Notes under the pieces: generated by a model
Seen by the model: the letters and a program-made list of their open reading frames with translations, nothing else
Told to the model about the DNA's origin: nothing
Databases searched by the model: none
Translations under genes and position numbers: made by a program
In this document: piece by piece, positions 45,529 to 55,859 of the stretch
Numbering within the stretch: position 1 is the first letter of the stretch
Layout: each line of letters opens with the position of its first letter
NCBI GenBank assembly: GCA_947501005.1
Contig: CANMTU010000001.1
Location: 1,822,501 to 1,886,500 of the forward strand
DNA from: an uncultured Erythrobacter sp.
GTDB lineage: Bacteria > Pseudomonadota > Alphaproteobacteria > Sphingomonadales > Sphingomonadaceae
Direction of reading: 5' to 3'
DNA: 64,000 bases

Positions 45529-46995
45529 CTATTTCAGCGGATCGATCCTCTCACCCGCGGCGCTGTCGAAGGTGAAGGAATCGATGCCCAGGGCCTTGAG
45601 CTTGCTCACCATCTCCTTCGCCGCCCTGGCCGAGGGATAGGGACCGGCGAGCAGGCGGTTCGCCTCGCCCCATCGGGTGACGAACGGCCCTTTCTCGGCC
45701 AGCGCGCCGTCGGCCTTGCGCGAGATCCGCCGCCAGTCGAACTTCAGGGCATCGCGATCGTTGCCGGTCGCGATCTGTACCCACGAGCGGGCCGGGATCT
45801 TGGGCGGTGGCGGCGGCGGTGGGGGAGGCGGTGGCGGGGGAGCCGGCTTCGCTTCGCGCGGTACCTTGATCTTGGTGATATCCACAGCCCCGGCCGTGCG
45901 GCGCGGCTGCGAAGGGGGCGCGCCGAAATTCGCGAAGGCTTCCGCAACGCTCGGATCGGGTTCGGGCGCCGGTTCGGGAAGCGGCCGCGCCGGCGCCTGC
46001 GCGGCAGGAGCGACCGCCGCGATCACGATGGGGGCAGGCGTCGGCGCTGGTGTCGGTGCTTGCGTCGGTTGCGCCCTTGCCGAAGTGCTGCCCATCACCG
46101 GACCCGTTGGTGCCAGTTGGCGATCGGGCTGCGTTGCCGGTGGCGCCGGCGGTGTCGATGGCGGGGCCGGTTTCGGCGCCGCGGGCCGCTCGGCCAGTCG
46201 CGGTGGCGCGACGTTCGCCCGCGCGATTGCCGGTGTGTCACGGCCGACCGAACCGGAGCTGGGAAACACGCCGAGATTGCCGGCCGCCGCCTGCTGCGCC
46301 GGGGTCAGCTTGGTCATGTAGCGCAGATAGGGTTCGATCCGCGCCGCCATGGTCGGCTGCATCATGTCGCGTGCGATCCTGATCGCGTCCTCGGTATCGC
46401 CGAGGATGGCGAGACCGAATGCGCGCGTGCGGAAGGCCGCATGGTCGCCCCGCTCGAGGAAGGGGAGCAAGGTCGCCTCGAACCCCTTGCGGTCGCCCGC
46501 GATCGCCTGGCTGAGTGCGAGTTGGCGGGCAACTTCGGCGTCCGCGCCGCGCGCCATGGCGAGGCGGTAGAGAGATTGCGCGCTCGCATTGTCGCCGACG
46601 AGGTCGAACGCCAGCCCGCGATCCGCGGCCATGCGTTCGTTCGATACGCCGGCCGCTTCGGCCTGGGCGAAGAACCGCAGCGCCTCGACCGGACGGCGCG
46701 AGGCGACATAACTCCGCGCCATGCCGAGTGCGATGCGCGAATTGCCGGGCGATTTCTGCATGGCGCGACCGAAGAAGCCGATCGCGGCATCGATATCGCC
46801 AAGCGTCAGTGCCGCTTCGCCCGCATCCAGCATCGCATCGACATTATCGCCGTCGGCCGCGAGGCGCGACAAGGCCTCGCCCAGATCCTCCGCGGCGGCA
46901 GGCGGCAGCGGCTGGACGACCTCCTGCGCGAACCCCGGCTGCGCCATGGCGAGACCGAGGACCGACCCAAGGGCAAGAGCGAGCTTCGTCGTCAT
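45529..46995 (-). CDS. periplasmic TPR and SPOR-domain protein
   Basis: A 488-residue exported protein. The signal peptide ends at AQPGFAQ (about residue 24). TPR repeats (about 35-220) are followed by a long Pro/Ala-rich linker containing a run of thirteen prolines, then a C-terminal SPOR domain (about 405-485: SWVQIATGNDRDALKFDWRRI to LLAGPYPSARAAKEMVSKL) that binds denuded septal peptidoglycan. A division role is likely. It lies 54 bases after ftsZ on the same strand, at the end of the dcw cluster. Confidence 0.82.
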   Translation of the reverse strand: MTTKLALALGSVLGLAMAQPGFAQEVVQPLPPAAAEDLGEALSRLAADGDNVDAMLDAGEAALTLGDIDAAIGFFGRAMQKSPGNSRIALGMARSYVASRRPVEALRFFAQAEAAGVSNERMAADRGLAFDLVGDNASAQSLYRLAMARGADAEVARQLALSQAIAGDRKGFEATLLPFLERGDHAAFRTRAFGLAILGDTEDAIRIARDMMQPTMAARIEPYLRYMTKLTPAQQAAAGNLGVFPSSGSVGRDTPAIARANVAPPRLAERPAAPKPAPPSTPPAPPATQPDRQLAPTGPVMGSTSARAQPTQAPTPAPTPAPIVIAAVAPAAQAPARPLPEPAPEPDPSVAEAFANFGAPPSQPRRTAGAVDITKIKVPREAKPAPPPPPPPPPPPPPKIPARSWVQIATGNDRDALKFDWRRISRKADGALAEKGPFVTRWGEANRLLAGPYPSARAAKEMVSKLKALGIDSFTFDSAAGERIDPLK

Positions 46996-47049
46996 CGGAT
47001 TGGCGCGGCCTCGTTCGTGGTTTGGAGCCGCGCCGCCTTCCGCTTCGTC

Positions 47050-48825
47050 TTACTGATTGTTCTGCCGCCCGAGGAAACGCGGGATGTTCAGCGAACCCCC
47101 ATCGTCCTCGTCATCATCTTCGTCGGCCGTCTTCCGGTCCGATGCGGTGCTGCCGCGCGAGAGGTTGGCCATGCGTTCGAACAGGGTGCTGCCCTGCGAA
47201 GGCGCGTTGCCGGAGCCGCCCGAGGCGCCACCCGTGCCGCCGCCCGAACCGCTACCCACTGCCCCGCCGTCGTCCCCGCCGAGCAGCGGACGCTTGCGCG
47301 GCTTGGTCGCCAGCGGGCTGTCGCTGGAGGACTGCCCCGGGGTTATGCGGATCGGCGCATCGTCCGCGCCGTCGTCGTCCGGAAAGGGTTCGGACAGGTC
47401 GAGCGGGGGGCGGCCCGCCGTATCGTCTTCATCGATCCAGCCGTCGTCGGCCTCGTTCGAGGCGAGATAGTCGCCATCTGCGGCAGGCTCGGGCACGCCG
47501 CCGTCCTCGCCTTCGTCGTCGAAGCGATCGAACCGTTCGGTATGCTCGTTGCGCAGGCCGGCGAGCGGATCGACGATGCTTTCCACATCGTCGCCCTCGT
47601 CGTCGTAATCCTCGTCGTCATAACTCGACAGCTGGGCGCCGCGCCCCTCGTCGCGCTTGCCCTGATCCGTCGGGGCCGGTTCGGGCGCCTGCCGGGCCAT
47701 CGGGGCCGGTTCCGGTTCGGGTTCGGCGGACATGCCCTCGTCGAGCTCGAACGGTTCGTCCGTCTCGTCGCTCTTGGGCAGGTCGAGCACGGGGCGCTGC
47801 GGCGCGCGCGCTTCCGACATCGAGAAATTGCGCTGCGGCATCGGCGTGTTGCTGCGCATGCTCTCGTCGATCCCGGTGGCGACCACCGATACGCGGATCT
47901 TGCCGTCGAGATCGGGATTGAACGCACTGCCCCAGATGATGTTGGCATCCTCGTCGACCAGTTCGCGGATGTGGTTCGCCGCCTCATCCACCTCGAGCAG
48001 CTTCATGTCCTCGCCGCCGATGATCGAGATGATCACGCCCTTGGCGCCGGCCATGCTCACCCCGTCGAGCAGGGGATTGGCGATGGCACGTTCGGCCGCC
48101 TCGAGCGCGCGGCCTTCGCCCTCGCCCTCGCCGGTGCCCATCATCGCCTTGCCCATCTCGCTCATCACCGAGCGCACGTCGGCGAAATCGAGATTGATGA
48201 GGCCGGGCATGACCATGAGGTCGGTGATCGAGCGGACGCCCTGCTGGAGAACCTCGTCCGCCAGCATGAACGCTTCCTTGAAGGTCGTTTCCGCCTTGGC
48301 GACCAGGAACAGGTTCTGGTTGGGGATGACGATCAGCGTGTCGACATGCTTCTGCAATTCGTCGATCCCGGCTTCGGCGGCGCGCATCCGGCGCGTGCCT
48401 TCGAACAGGAACGGCTTGGTCACCACGCCGACGGTCAACACGCCCTTCTTGCGCGCGGCTTCCGCGATCACGGGCGCCGCGCCGGTGCCGGTGCCGCCGC
48501 CCATGCCGGCCGCGATGAAGCACATGTTGCACCCTTCGAGCGCGTCCTCGATATCCTCGACCGTTTCTTCCGCCGCGGCCTTGCCCACTTCGGGACGGGC
48601 GCCCGCACCCAGGCCCCCGGTAATATCCGGCCCGAGCTGGATACGGCGTTCGGCCGGCGAGCTCGACAGGGCCTGCGCATCGGTGTTCGAAACGATGAAA
48701 TCGACGCCTTCGATTTCGGCTTCCATCATGTTGGCGATGGCATTGCCCCCGGCGCCGCCCACGCCGATGACCACGATTTTCGGACGAAGTTCGTCGCTGG
48801 AAGCCGGACCGATATTGATGCTCAT
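47050..48825 (-). CDS. ftsZ: cell division protein FtsZ
   Basis: A 591-residue FtsZ, the tubulin-like GTPase of the division ring. The GTPase core (about 1-320) has the tubulin signature GGGTGTG at 109-115, NTDAQAL and the T7-loop [10 protein letters not shown] very long, acidic, Asp/Glu/Gly/Ser-rich linker (about 325-575) separates it from the conserved C-terminal peptide [10 protein letters not shown] that binds FtsA. E. coli FtsZ has 383 residues; long linkers are usual in alphaproteobacteria. The ATG at 48825 is fixed by homology (MSINIG) and GGGGAAA upstream. 132 bases separate it from ftsA, enough for its own promoter. Confidence 0.96.
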   Translation of the reverse strand: MSINIGPASSDELRPKIVVIGVGGAGGNAIANMMEAEIEGVDFIVSNTDAQALSSSPAERRIQLGPDITGGLGAGARPEVGKAAAEETVEDIEDALEGCNMCFIAAGMGGGTGTGAAPVIAEAARKKGVLTVGVVTKPFLFEGTRRMRAAEAGIDELQKHVDTLIVIPNQNLFLVAKAETTFKEAFMLADEVLQQGVRSITDLMVMPGLINLDFADVRSVMSEMGKAMMGTGEGEGEGRALEAAERAIANPLLDGVSMAGAKGVIISIIGGEDMKLLEVDEAANHIRELVDEDANIIWGSAFNPDLDGKIRVSVVATGIDESMRSNTPMPQRNFSMSEARAPQRPVLDLPKSDETDEPFELDEGMSAEPEPEPAPMARQAPEPAPTDQGKRDEGRGAQLSSYDDEDYDDEGDDVESIVDPLAGLRNEHTERFDRFDDEGEDGGVPEPAADGDYLASNEADDGWIDEDDTAGRPPLDLSEPFPDDDGADDAPIRITPGQSSSDSPLATKPRKRPLLGGDDGGAVGSGSGGGTGGASGGSGNAPSQGSTLFERMANLSRGSTASDRKTADEDDDEDDGGSLNIPRFLGRQNNQ

Positions 48826-48957
48826 GGAGCTTTCCCCAAATCTGAAACTGTCGCCCGCCAACCTATGGCACGAAACGGGCATGATGCGAATCTTGACACG
48901 AGACGGCAAGCCTCTTTTCCACAACGGCTAATGCGCGGTTTTCCAGAGGCTTCAACC

Positions 48958-50244
48958 TTAAAAATATTCCCTCACCGCTTGCATGACACGGTTCACGAGG
49001 CCCATCCCGGAATAGCGCCGCGCCGGTTGGTAGCGCGGGCCGACCGAGCGGATGTCGACCGGATCTTCCGCCGCATAGAGGCACAATCCCGCCAGTGTGG
49101 CGAAACCCGGCGTCGCATGCGCTTCGGGCAGGCCCTGGATCGGGGCGAGCTTGCCGATGCGCACCGGCTGGCCGAGCGCGCCCTGCATGAATTCGACGAT
49201 GCCGTGCAATTCGGCCCCGCCGCCTGTCAACACCACCTGCCCCCCTGTCTTGCCAGAAAATCCGAGGCTCTTCAACGCCTTGCCGATTTCGCCCGTCATC
49301 ATGCCGAGCCGGTCGGTGACGATGCCGACCAGTTCGGCCCGGGGAATGCGGTTCTGTTCGTCCGCCCCGCGCGCGATCAAGGCATCGTCCTCCTCGCCCG
49401 GCCCGTTGACCGCGATCATCTCGCGATGATCGGTCGGAGTGGACAGGGCCGACCCGGCGACGCATTTCAGCCGCTCCGCCTGCCCGCGCCGGATGCCGAG
49501 CGACGAGGCGATGGCATCGGTGATGTCGTTCGACCCCACCGGCACCGACCGCAGGCCGAGCAGCATGCCGCCGGCATGGACCGAGACATTGGTTATCTGC
49601 GCCCCGATCTCGATCAGCGCGACGCCGAGTTCCCGCTCCTCCCGCGTGAGGCAGGCATAGGCGGTGGCGAGCGGGCTGGCGACGACGCCTTCGACCGCGA
49701 AATGCGCGTTCTGCACCGCCTCGATCAGATTGCGCACCGGCGCACCTTCGGCCAGCGTCACGTGAATGTCCACGCCCAGCACTTCGGCATGGAGGCCGGT
49801 CGGGTCGGACACGCCATGCGCCCCGTCGAGCGTATAATGCGCGGGTTGGGCATGAAGGATCATCCGCCCGTCGGGCTGGATGTGATCGCGCGCGGCATAG
49901 AGCAGGTGCTCGATATCGTCCTCGTCGATCCGGCGCCCGCCGATCGCGATCTCGACGCTGGAGATCTTGCTCGAAAGGCCGGCCCCGGCGCAACCGATCC
50001 ACACCCCGGAAACCGACGAATTGGCGTTCGCCTCGGCCTTTTCCACCGCCGTGCGGATGGCCTGCGTCGCCGCGGCCATATCGGTGACGTAGCCGCGCTT
50101 GACCCCTTCGCTCTTGCGGTGGCTGGAGCCCAGGACGATCATCTGCCCGTCTTCCGCCTGGCCCATGACCATGGCGGAAATGCGGAACGAGCCGATATTG
50201 ACCGCGCCGTAGACGCGCTGGATGCGGGGCAGCGGGGCCGCCAT
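48958..50244 (-). CDS. ftsA: cell division protein FtsA
   Basis: A 428-residue FtsA, the actin-like membrane tether of FtsZ. The actin-fold blocks are YGAVNIGSFRISAMV, GVALIEIGAQITNVSVHAGG (phosphate 2) and VVLTGGGAELHGIVEF (adenosine site), with the SHS2/1C insert between. It ends VNRVMQAVREYF, the amphipathic membrane-binding helix. The start overlaps the ftsQ stop in TGATG. Confidence 0.95.
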   Translation of the reverse strand: MAAPLPRIQRVYGAVNIGSFRISAMVMGQAEDGQMIVLGSSHRKSEGVKRGYVTDMAAATQAIRTAVEKAEANANSSVSGVWIGCAGAGLSSKISSVEIAIGGRRIDEDDIEHLLYAARDHIQPDGRMILHAQPAHYTLDGAHGVSDPTGLHAEVLGVDIHVTLAEGAPVRNLIEAVQNAHFAVEGVVASPLATAYACLTREERELGVALIEIGAQITNVSVHAGGMLLGLRSVPVGSNDITDAIASSLGIRRGQAERLKCVAGSALSTPTDHREMIAVNGPGEEDDALIARGADEQNRIPRAELVGIVTDRLGMMTGEIGKALKSLGFSGKTGGQVVLTGGGAELHGIVEFMQGALGQPVRIGKLAPIQGLPEAHATPGFATLAGLCLYAAEDPVDIRSVGPRYQPARRYSGMGLVNRVMQAVREYF

Positions 50245-51152
50245 CACTCGCTCCGCATCGCGGAGGCGAGACCTCGCGGGCACGGCCCGTCGGCACAGCG
50301 CAGATAGGCCCGGTCGGGCACGCGCATGTCGATCGCAACCGCCTTGCCGCCGATCAACCGGTTGCGCCCGTCCATCTCGGCAAACTTGATCAGCGCCGTC
50401 GCCCCGTTTTCGCCTTCGGGCAGAGCCAGCATCTGGCCGGTACGGAAAGTGAGGTTCCAGCGGCGGTTGCCGATCCATTCCGCCCCGGCGATCTGCGGCT
50501 TGAGCGCGGGCGCATTGTCGAGCAAGCGGGCCAGTTCGGCGACCTGCCGCTGCGCCCCGGGGCCGGAGACGACGAGCATCTTGGCCGCTTTCGCGGGCGC
50601 GATCGGTTCGAGTTCCTTTCCTTCCCGGTCCACCAGCACCAGCCGGTCCGGCTTCTGCAGGGCGGCGTGCGGCACCCGCTCGACGATATCGACGCGCAGC
50701 ATGTCAGGCAGCTGGCGCGAGACCCGCGCGTCCTTGACCCACGGCATGTCGAGCAGATTGTCGCGTACCGCCCCCACATCGACCAGCGGCATCGGCCGGT
50801 CGAGATCGTCGCGCAGCCGTTCATAGACGCTCTGCTCGCTCATGCGTTCGACACCGGTGACCCGCAGGGTCCGCACCTCGTAACCGGCGCGCGCGGCGGA
50901 GGCGGCGAGCTGGCTGCGCAGCATGTCCGGCACGCCGGCGAAGCTCGCCACGGTCCAGGCAAGGCCTAGCCCTACGAGAATGATCAGCGTCAGGAAGAAC
51001 TTGTGCCACTGTTCGTCGGTGAACGGCAGCGCAGCCATCGTCCGATCGAGGACCGAGGCCGTGTGCCGCCGCGCCGCCCGCGCCTTTTGCGAGCGCCCCC
51101 GCGCCGCCGCCGAACGGCGCACGCCGGTGGGCTTGCGCTTGACCTTAGCCAT
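50244..51152 (-). CDS. ftsQ: cell division protein FtsQ
   Basis: A 302-residue bitopic divisome protein. A basic cytosolic tail (about 1-50) precedes one membrane helix (KFFLTLIILVGLGLAWTV). The periplasmic POTRA domain starts VRTLRVTGVERMSEQSVYERL, and the FtsQ beta domain contains PWVKDARVSRQLPDMLRVDIVERVPHA. It recruits FtsB and FtsL. The ATG at 51152 overlaps the ddl stop by eight bases; an upstream start at 51185 would fuse extra residues from the ddl frame. Confidence 0.93.
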   Translation of the reverse strand: MAKVKRKPTGVRRSAAARGRSQKARAARRHTASVLDRTMAALPFTDEQWHKFFLTLIILVGLGLAWTVASFAGVPDMLRSQLAASAARAGYEVRTLRVTGVERMSEQSVYERLRDDLDRPMPLVDVGAVRDNLLDMPWVKDARVSRQLPDMLRVDIVERVPHAALQKPDRLVLVDREGKELEPIAPAKAAKMLVVSGPGAQRQVAELARLLDNAPALKPQIAGAEWIGNRRWNLTFRTGQMLALPEGENGATALIKFAEMDGRNRLIGGKAVAIDMRVPDRAYLRCADGPCPRGLASAMRSE

Positions 51153-52110
51153 CGCCGCCCCCGCGAACCGCGAGCGCATCGGCAATGATCGTCTCGCACA
51201 ATTCGCCGTAATCGACGCCGATGTGGCGCGCTTGTTCGGGCACGAGGCTGAGCGGCGTCATGCCCGGCTGGGTGTTGGTCTCGAGCACGAACAACCCGTC
51301 CTCGCCCTGGCTCTCGTCCCAGCGGAAATCGGTCCGGCTGGTGCCCCGGCAACCCAGCACCTTGTGCGCTTTCAACGCGATTTCGAGGCACAGATCGCGA
51401 ATATGGTCGGGAATGTCGGCCGGGCAGATGTGATCGGTCATCCCGTCGGTATATTTGGCGTCGAAATCGTAGAACCCGCTTTTGGGCTTCAACTCGGTGA
51501 CGGCAAGGGCGCGCGGCCCGTCGGGGAAATCGACCACGGCGCTCGTCATCTCGCGCCCCTTGATATAGGGTTCGGCGAGCAGTTCAGCGAATTCCTGCCA
51601 CGGCCCCTTGGCATCGCGCGCGATCGGGTTGCCGTAATTGCCTTCGTCCGTGACGATGGCGACGCCGACCGAGCTGCCTTCGTTCACCGGCTTCAGCACG
51701 TAGGGGCGCGGCAGCGGATCGCGCTCGTGCAGTTCCGCGCTGCGCACGATGCGTCCGCCGGGCATGGGAATGCCGTGGGGCACCAGCGCCTGCTTGGTCA
51801 GCTGCTTGTCGATCGCGATGACCGAGGTGGCGAGACCGGAATGGGTATAGGGCACGCCCATCAGGTCCATCATGCCCTGCACCGTGCCATCCTCGCCCGG
51901 GACGCCGTGGAGCGCGTTGAACACCACGTCGGGCTTCGCCTCGGCAATGCGGGCGGCAACCTGCCGGTCCATGTCGATCCGGGTGACGCGATGCCCGCGT
52001 TCCTCCAGCGCCTTGGCAACGCCCTCCCCGCTCATCAGGCTGACGGGACGTTCATTGGCCCAGCCACCCATGAGGACGGCGACGTGGAGTTTGGTGTCGA
52101 GGATGGTCAT
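51145..52110 (-). CDS. ddl: D-alanine--D-alanine ligase
   Basis: A 321-residue Ddl of the ATP-grasp family that makes the D-Ala-D-Ala dipeptide for peptidoglycan. Blocks: VLMGGWANERPVSLMSGEGVA, VFNALHGVPGEDGTVQGMMD, LKPVNEGSSVGV for ATP, and GTSRTDFRWDES plus FVLETNTQPGMTPLSL for metal and substrate. The frame runs into an inverted repeat upstream, but homology begins at MTILDTKLHVAVLMGG, so the ATG at 52110 is used. First gene after a 154-base gap that breaks the otherwise overlapped dcw cluster. Confidence 0.95.
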   Translation of the reverse strand: MTILDTKLHVAVLMGGWANERPVSLMSGEGVAKALEERGHRVTRIDMDRQVAARIAEAKPDVVFNALHGVPGEDGTVQGMMDLMGVPYTHSGLATSVIAIDKQLTKQALVPHGIPMPGGRIVRSAELHERDPLPRPYVLKPVNEGSSVGVAIVTDEGNYGNPIARDAKGPWQEFAELLAEPYIKGREMTSAVVDFPDGPRALAVTELKPKSGFYDFDAKYTDGMTDHICPADIPDHIRDLCLEIALKAHKVLGCRGTSRTDFRWDESQGEDGLFVLETNTQPGMTPLSLVPEQARHIGVDYGELCETIIADALAVRGGGDG

Positions 52111-52133
52111 ATCTGCAATCCGGCTGTCGCATA

Positions 52134-52241
52134 GCCCGTTCGTGCCGGGCCCGTTCGTGCCGGGCCCGTCGAAGCACTGTGTTTCTTGCTGCCCGCACTT
52201 GCCGATCGGCAAGGCGGCCCTTCGACAGGCTCGGGGCGAAC
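52134..52241. repeat. REP-like inverted repeat with nested palindrome and 15-bp tandem duplication
   Basis: Left arm 52153-52177 and right arm 52217-52241 are diverged copies of the repeat at 40841-40929 (11 and 13 of 15 core bases match). Between them is the perfect 16-base palindrome CTTGCCGATCGGCAAG (52198-52213). The left arm is preceded by GCCCGTTCGTGCCGG duplicated in tandem (52134-52148 and 52149-52163). The element fills most of the gap between murB and ddl. Confidence 0.7.
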
Positions 52242-52264
52242 GGAATTGGCAGGTCGGGTGATAG

Positions 52265-53245
52265 TCACGGCCGCCCTACCCGCTGGATTTCCCATTCGAG
52301 GTTGATGCCCGAACTGGCATAGACCTTCCGCTTCACGTCCTCGCCCAGCTGCTCGATATCGGCGCTGGTGGCGTTGCCGGTGTTGATGAGGAAATTGGTG
52401 TGCTTCTCGCTGACCTGCGCGCCGCCGCGCATCATGCCGCGGCAGCCGGCGCGGTCGACCAGTTCCCACGCCTTCGCGCTGTTCCCGTCTTTGGGGGGCG
52501 GGTTCTTGAAGGTGGAACCGCCGGTCTTGGTGCGCAGCGGCTGCGAGCGTTCGCGCGCGTCGGCGATCCGCTCCATCTCCGCGCCGATGTCTTCGGGCCG
52601 GCCGGGCCGCCCCTGGAAGCGCGCGGCAGCGACCACGGCGCCCGGCGGAAGGGCGGAGTGGCGATAGCTGTATTGCAGGTCCGCCGCCGGAAGCGTGTGG
52701 CACTTGCCATCCGGCAGCACCACGTCGCAATCGATCAGCACATCGGCCACTTCGCGCCCGTAGGCTCCGCCGTTCATGCGCACGAACCCGCCGACCGTGC
52801 CGGGAATGCCGCGCAGGAATTCGAGACCGGCGACCCCCGCGTCGCGGGCGCTGGAGGCGACGAGGATACCGTGCGCCCCGCCCCCGCAGCCGACCACGCA
52901 GTGATCGCGGATTTCGACCTCGGCAAATGGCTTGCCGAGCCGGATGACCACGCCCGGTATGCCGCCGTCGCGCACGATCAGGTTCGATCCCAGGCCCAGC
53001 GCCATCACCGGCGTCGCCCGGTCGACTCCGGCGAGGAAATGCTGGAGGTCGTCCATGTCCGCGGGCTCGAACAGCCAGTCCGCCGCGCCGCCGGTCTTGA
53101 ACCAGACCAGTTTCGCCAGCGGCGCGTTGCGGGTGAGCCGCCCGCGCACGCCGTCCGTCTCGAACGGCGGTTCGATCGCGGTGCCGATATCGCAGTCGGG
53201 CGCCATGCCGCTGTCGTCGAGGTATTCGTCGTCGGGCTGCATCAT
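52265..53245 (-). CDS. murB: UDP-N-acetylenolpyruvoylglucosamine reductase
   Basis: A 326-residue MurB, the FAD enzyme that reduces the enolpyruvyl group to form UDP-MurNAc. FAD-binding blocks are [14 protein letters not shown] and [38 protein letters not shown] and [10 protein letters not shown] (catalytic Ser) follow, with the C-terminal Glu in [11 protein letters not shown]. The ATG at 53245 overlaps the murC stop as ATGA. About 40 extra N-terminal residues precede the core. Confidence 0.95.
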   Translation of the reverse strand: MMQPDDEYLDDSGMAPDCDIGTAIEPPFETDGVRGRLTRNAPLAKLVWFKTGGAADWLFEPADMDDLQHFLAGVDRATPVMALGLGSNLIVRDGGIPGVVIRLGKPFAEVEIRDHCVVGCGGGAHGILVASSARDAGVAGLEFLRGIPGTVGGFVRMNGGAYGREVADVLIDCDVVLPDGKCHTLPAADLQYSYRHSALPPGAVVAAARFQGRPGRPEDIGAEMERIADARERSQPLRTKTGGSTFKNPPPKDGNSAKAWELVDRAGCRGMMRGGAQVSEKHTNFLINTGNATSADIEQLGEDVKRKVYASSGINLEWEIQRVGRP

Positions 53246-54657
53246 GCCGCCCCGCCTCGCGCCTGCCGGATATCGGCAGGCAGGGCCGCAGCCCATTTGG
53301 TGATGTCGCCCGCACCGAGGCACACCACCAGATCGCCTTCGCCCACATCGGCGGCCAGCAATCGCGCCAGCTCCGCCCGGTCCGCGACCTCAGCCGCCGC
53401 CCGGTGGCCGCGCGCCTTCAATCCTTCGACCAGCGCGCGGGAATCGACGCCTTCGATCGGATCCTCGCTCGCGGCATAGACCGGGGTGACGTAGACCTGA
53501 TCGGCTTCGTTGAGGCAGGTCTGGAACTCGTCCATCAGGTCGCGCAGGCGGGTGTAGCGATGGGGCTGGACAACCGCGATCACCCGGTTGCGTGCCGCCT
53601 CGCGCGCGGCGGACAGCACGGCGCGGATTTCGACCGGGTGGTGGCCGTAATCGTCGATGATGGTCGCCCCGTTCGCCTCGCCCACCCGGGTGAAGCGGCG
53701 GCGCACGCCGGAAAAGCTGGCGAAGCCGGTGCAGATCACTGCATCTTCGCAGCCCATCTCGATCGCGACGGCAATCGCGGCGAGCGCGTTCTGCACGTTG
53801 TGGCGGCCGGGCATGGGCAGCGTCACGTTCTCGATCCGCCGGTCCTCGGCGCCCCGTTGGCGCACGATCACGTCGAACCGGTTGCCGCCCTCGTGCGGCT
53901 GCACGTTAACGCCGCAAATGTCGGCCTGGAGGTTGAAGCCGTAGGTCAGGACGCGCCGGTCGCGCACCTTGCTGATCACGCTCTGCACCTCCGGATGGTC
54001 GATGCACAGGATCGCCGCACCGTAGAACGGCACGTTGTGGATGAACTCGACGAAGGCGGATTTGACGCCGTCGAAATCGCCGTAATGATCGAGATGTTCG
54101 GGATCGATATTGGTGACGACCGCGATCGTGCCGTCCAGTCGCAGGAAGCTGCCGTCGCTCTCGTCCGCCTCGACCACCATCCAGTCGCTGTCGCCAAGCC
54201 GGGCGTTGGAGCCGTATTGTTCGATGATGCCGCCATTGATGACGGTCGGATCAACCCCGCCGGCATCGAGCAGCGCGGCGATCATGCTGGTCGTCGTCGT
54301 CTTGCCATGCGTGCCCGCCACCGCCACGGTGGATTTGAGGCGCATGAGTTCGGCCAGCATTTCCGCGCGGCGCACCACGGGAATGCGGTTTTCCAGCGCA
54401 TGGGCGACTTCGGGATTGGTCCGTTTCACCGCGGTGGAAGTGACGACGACGGCGGCGCCCTCGACATTCTCCTTCTCGTGCCCGATCTTCACCGTAATGC
54501 CGTGTTCGCGCAGCCGTTCGATCACCGGACTTTCGGAGATGTCGCTGCCCTGCACGGTATAGCCGAGATTGTTCATCACCTCGGCGATGCCGGACATGCC
54601 GATCCCGCCCACGCCGACGAAATGGATCGTCCCGATTTCGGTGGAGACGCCTTTCAT
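53242..54657 (-). CDS. murC: UDP-N-acetylmuramate--L-alanine ligase
   Basis: A 471-residue Mur ligase that adds L-Ala to UDP-MurNAc. The N-domain [22 protein letters not shown], the ATP P-loop [35 protein letters not shown] and the C-terminal [10 protein letters not shown] are diagnostic for MurC. Coupled by ATGA to murG upstream and murB downstream. Confidence 0.96.
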   Translation of the reverse strand: MKGVSTEIGTIHFVGVGGIGMSGIAEVMNNLGYTVQGSDISESPVIERLREHGITVKIGHEKENVEGAAVVVTSTAVKRTNPEVAHALENRIPVVRRAEMLAELMRLKSTVAVAGTHGKTTTTSMIAALLDAGGVDPTVINGGIIEQYGSNARLGDSDWMVVEADESDGSFLRLDGTIAVVTNIDPEHLDHYGDFDGVKSAFVEFIHNVPFYGAAILCIDHPEVQSVISKVRDRRVLTYGFNLQADICGVNVQPHEGGNRFDVIVRQRGAEDRRIENVTLPMPGRHNVQNALAAIAVAIEMGCEDAVICTGFASFSGVRRRFTRVGEANGATIIDDYGHHPVEIRAVLSAAREAARNRVIAVVQPHRYTRLRDLMDEFQTCLNEADQVYVTPVYAASEDPIEGVDSRALVEGLKARGHRAAAEVADRAELARLLAADVGEGDLVVCLGAGDITKWAAALPADIRQARGGAA

Positions 54658-55859
54658 GGCCGCCGCTCCTCAGCCTGGCGAAACGCCCCCTGCCCCGCCG
54701 CCACGCCCTGCGAGGCGCCGCGTGCATTGTTCGCGCCGACCTTGATCACGTCCATCATGTCGGCCCCGCCGAAGCTTTCGACGAGGTCGGCCAGGTCCTC
54801 CACCGCATCGGGCCGGCCGCAATTCCACGCGGCATGGGCGGCGATGGCGAGGCCTTCGGGGTTTTCGGCGAGGGCGAGGATCTGCTTGCTCAGCTCGCTG
54901 GCGCGGAACCGCTCCTGCCGGATCATCCGCGCCCCGCCGGCCTTCGCCATCTCGCGGCCGTTCGCGGCCTGGTGATCGTCGGTCGCGATGGGCAGCGGGA
55001 TGAGGATCGCCGGCCGGCCGACGGCGGTGAGTTCCGCGATGGTCGAGGCACCGGCCCGGCCGATGAACAGGTGCGAATCCGCCAGCCGCGCCGCCATGTT
55101 CTCGAAATAGGTCGCGAGTTCGGCCGGGATCTCGTGCGTGCTGTAGCGTTCGCGCACCGCGTCGAGATCCTCAGGGCGGCATTGCTGCGTCACCTGCAGC
55201 CGCTGGCGCAAGGCAGGCGGCAGCATGGCGAGCCCGTCGGGCACCACTTCGGAGAGGACGCGCGCCCCCTGGCTCCCGCCGGTCACCAGCACCCGCAGCA
55301 ACCCGTCTTCCTCGAACGCGGGATAGGGTTCTTCGCGCAGCGACAGGACCTCGGCGCGCACCGGGTTGCCGACCAGATGCGTCTTGCCCGCATATTTCGG
55401 CTTGAGCCGCTGCACCTCGTTATAGGCGGTGGCGATGGCCTGCACCCGGTAGGCAAGCAGGCGGTTCACCCGGCCGAGCACCGCGTTCTGTTCGTGCACC
55501 ACCGTGGGAATGTTCTTCCCCGTCGAAGCGAGGATCGCAGGCAGCGAGGGATAGCCGCCGAAGCCGACCACCGCGCTCGGTTCGAACTCGGCGAACAGCC
55601 GCTTCGCCTGGCGCCGCCCGGCCAGCACGGCCCGCAGCCCCTTGATCCAGCTCAGCGGGTTCTTGCCGAACCGGCCGGCGGGCAGGACATGGGCGGCGAG
55701 GAAATCGGGCTTGCCCGGTATCTGCGCCCCGCGCGCATCGGTGATGAGCGCGACCCGGTGGCCCCGCCGGTCAAGCTCGTGCGCCAGCGCGAAGGCGGGC
55801 AGCATGTGGCCCCCGGTGCCCCCGGCGGACAGGACGTAATGGCGGCGCGATCCGGTCAC
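54654..55859 (-). CDS. murG: UDP-N-acetylglucosamine--MurNAc-(pentapeptide) transferase
   Basis: A 401-residue GT-B enzyme that converts lipid I to lipid II on the inner membrane. [19 protein letters not shown] is the diagnostic glycine loop; [29 protein letters not shown] and [24 protein letters not shown] follow. The start is a GTG at 55859 that overlaps the ftsW stop (GTGA); the frame continues upstream inside ftsW, but that part is not coding. Confidence 0.95.
   Translation of the reverse strand: MTGSRRHYVLSAGGTGGHMLPAFALAHELDRRGHRVALITDARGAQIPGKPDFLAAHVLPAGRFGKNPLSWIKGLRAVLAGRRQAKRLFAEFEPSAVVGFGGYPSLPAILASTGKNIPTVVHEQNAVLGRVNRLLAYRVQAIATAYNEVQRLKPKYAGKTHLVGNPVRAEVLSLREEPYPAFEEDGLLRVLVTGGSQGARVLSEVVPDGLAMLPPALRQRLQVTQQCRPEDLDAVRERYSTHEIPAELATYFENMAARLADSHLFIGRAGASTIAELTAVGRPAILIPLPIATDDHQAANGREMAKAGGARMIRQERFRASELSKQILALAENPEGLAIAAHAAWNCGRPDAVEDLADLVESFGGADMMDVIKVGANNARGASQGVAAGQGAFRQAEERRP

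Noticed and set aside
48893..48930. TTGACA on the plus strand between ftsA and ftsZ as a promoter
   Set aside because: It points away from ftsZ and toward no plus-strand gene, and the -10 at the right spacing is poor.
45508..50307. A plus-strand open frame of 1599 codons
   Set aside because: It is antisense to the SPOR protein, ftsZ and ftsA genes, is Arg/His/Gly-rich low-complexity, and has no recognisable domain. Long antisense frames are expected at this G+C.
52111..52212. Start of ddl at 52212
   Set aside because: The extra 34 codons translate the inverted repeat; family homology begins at MTILDTKLHV, start 52110.
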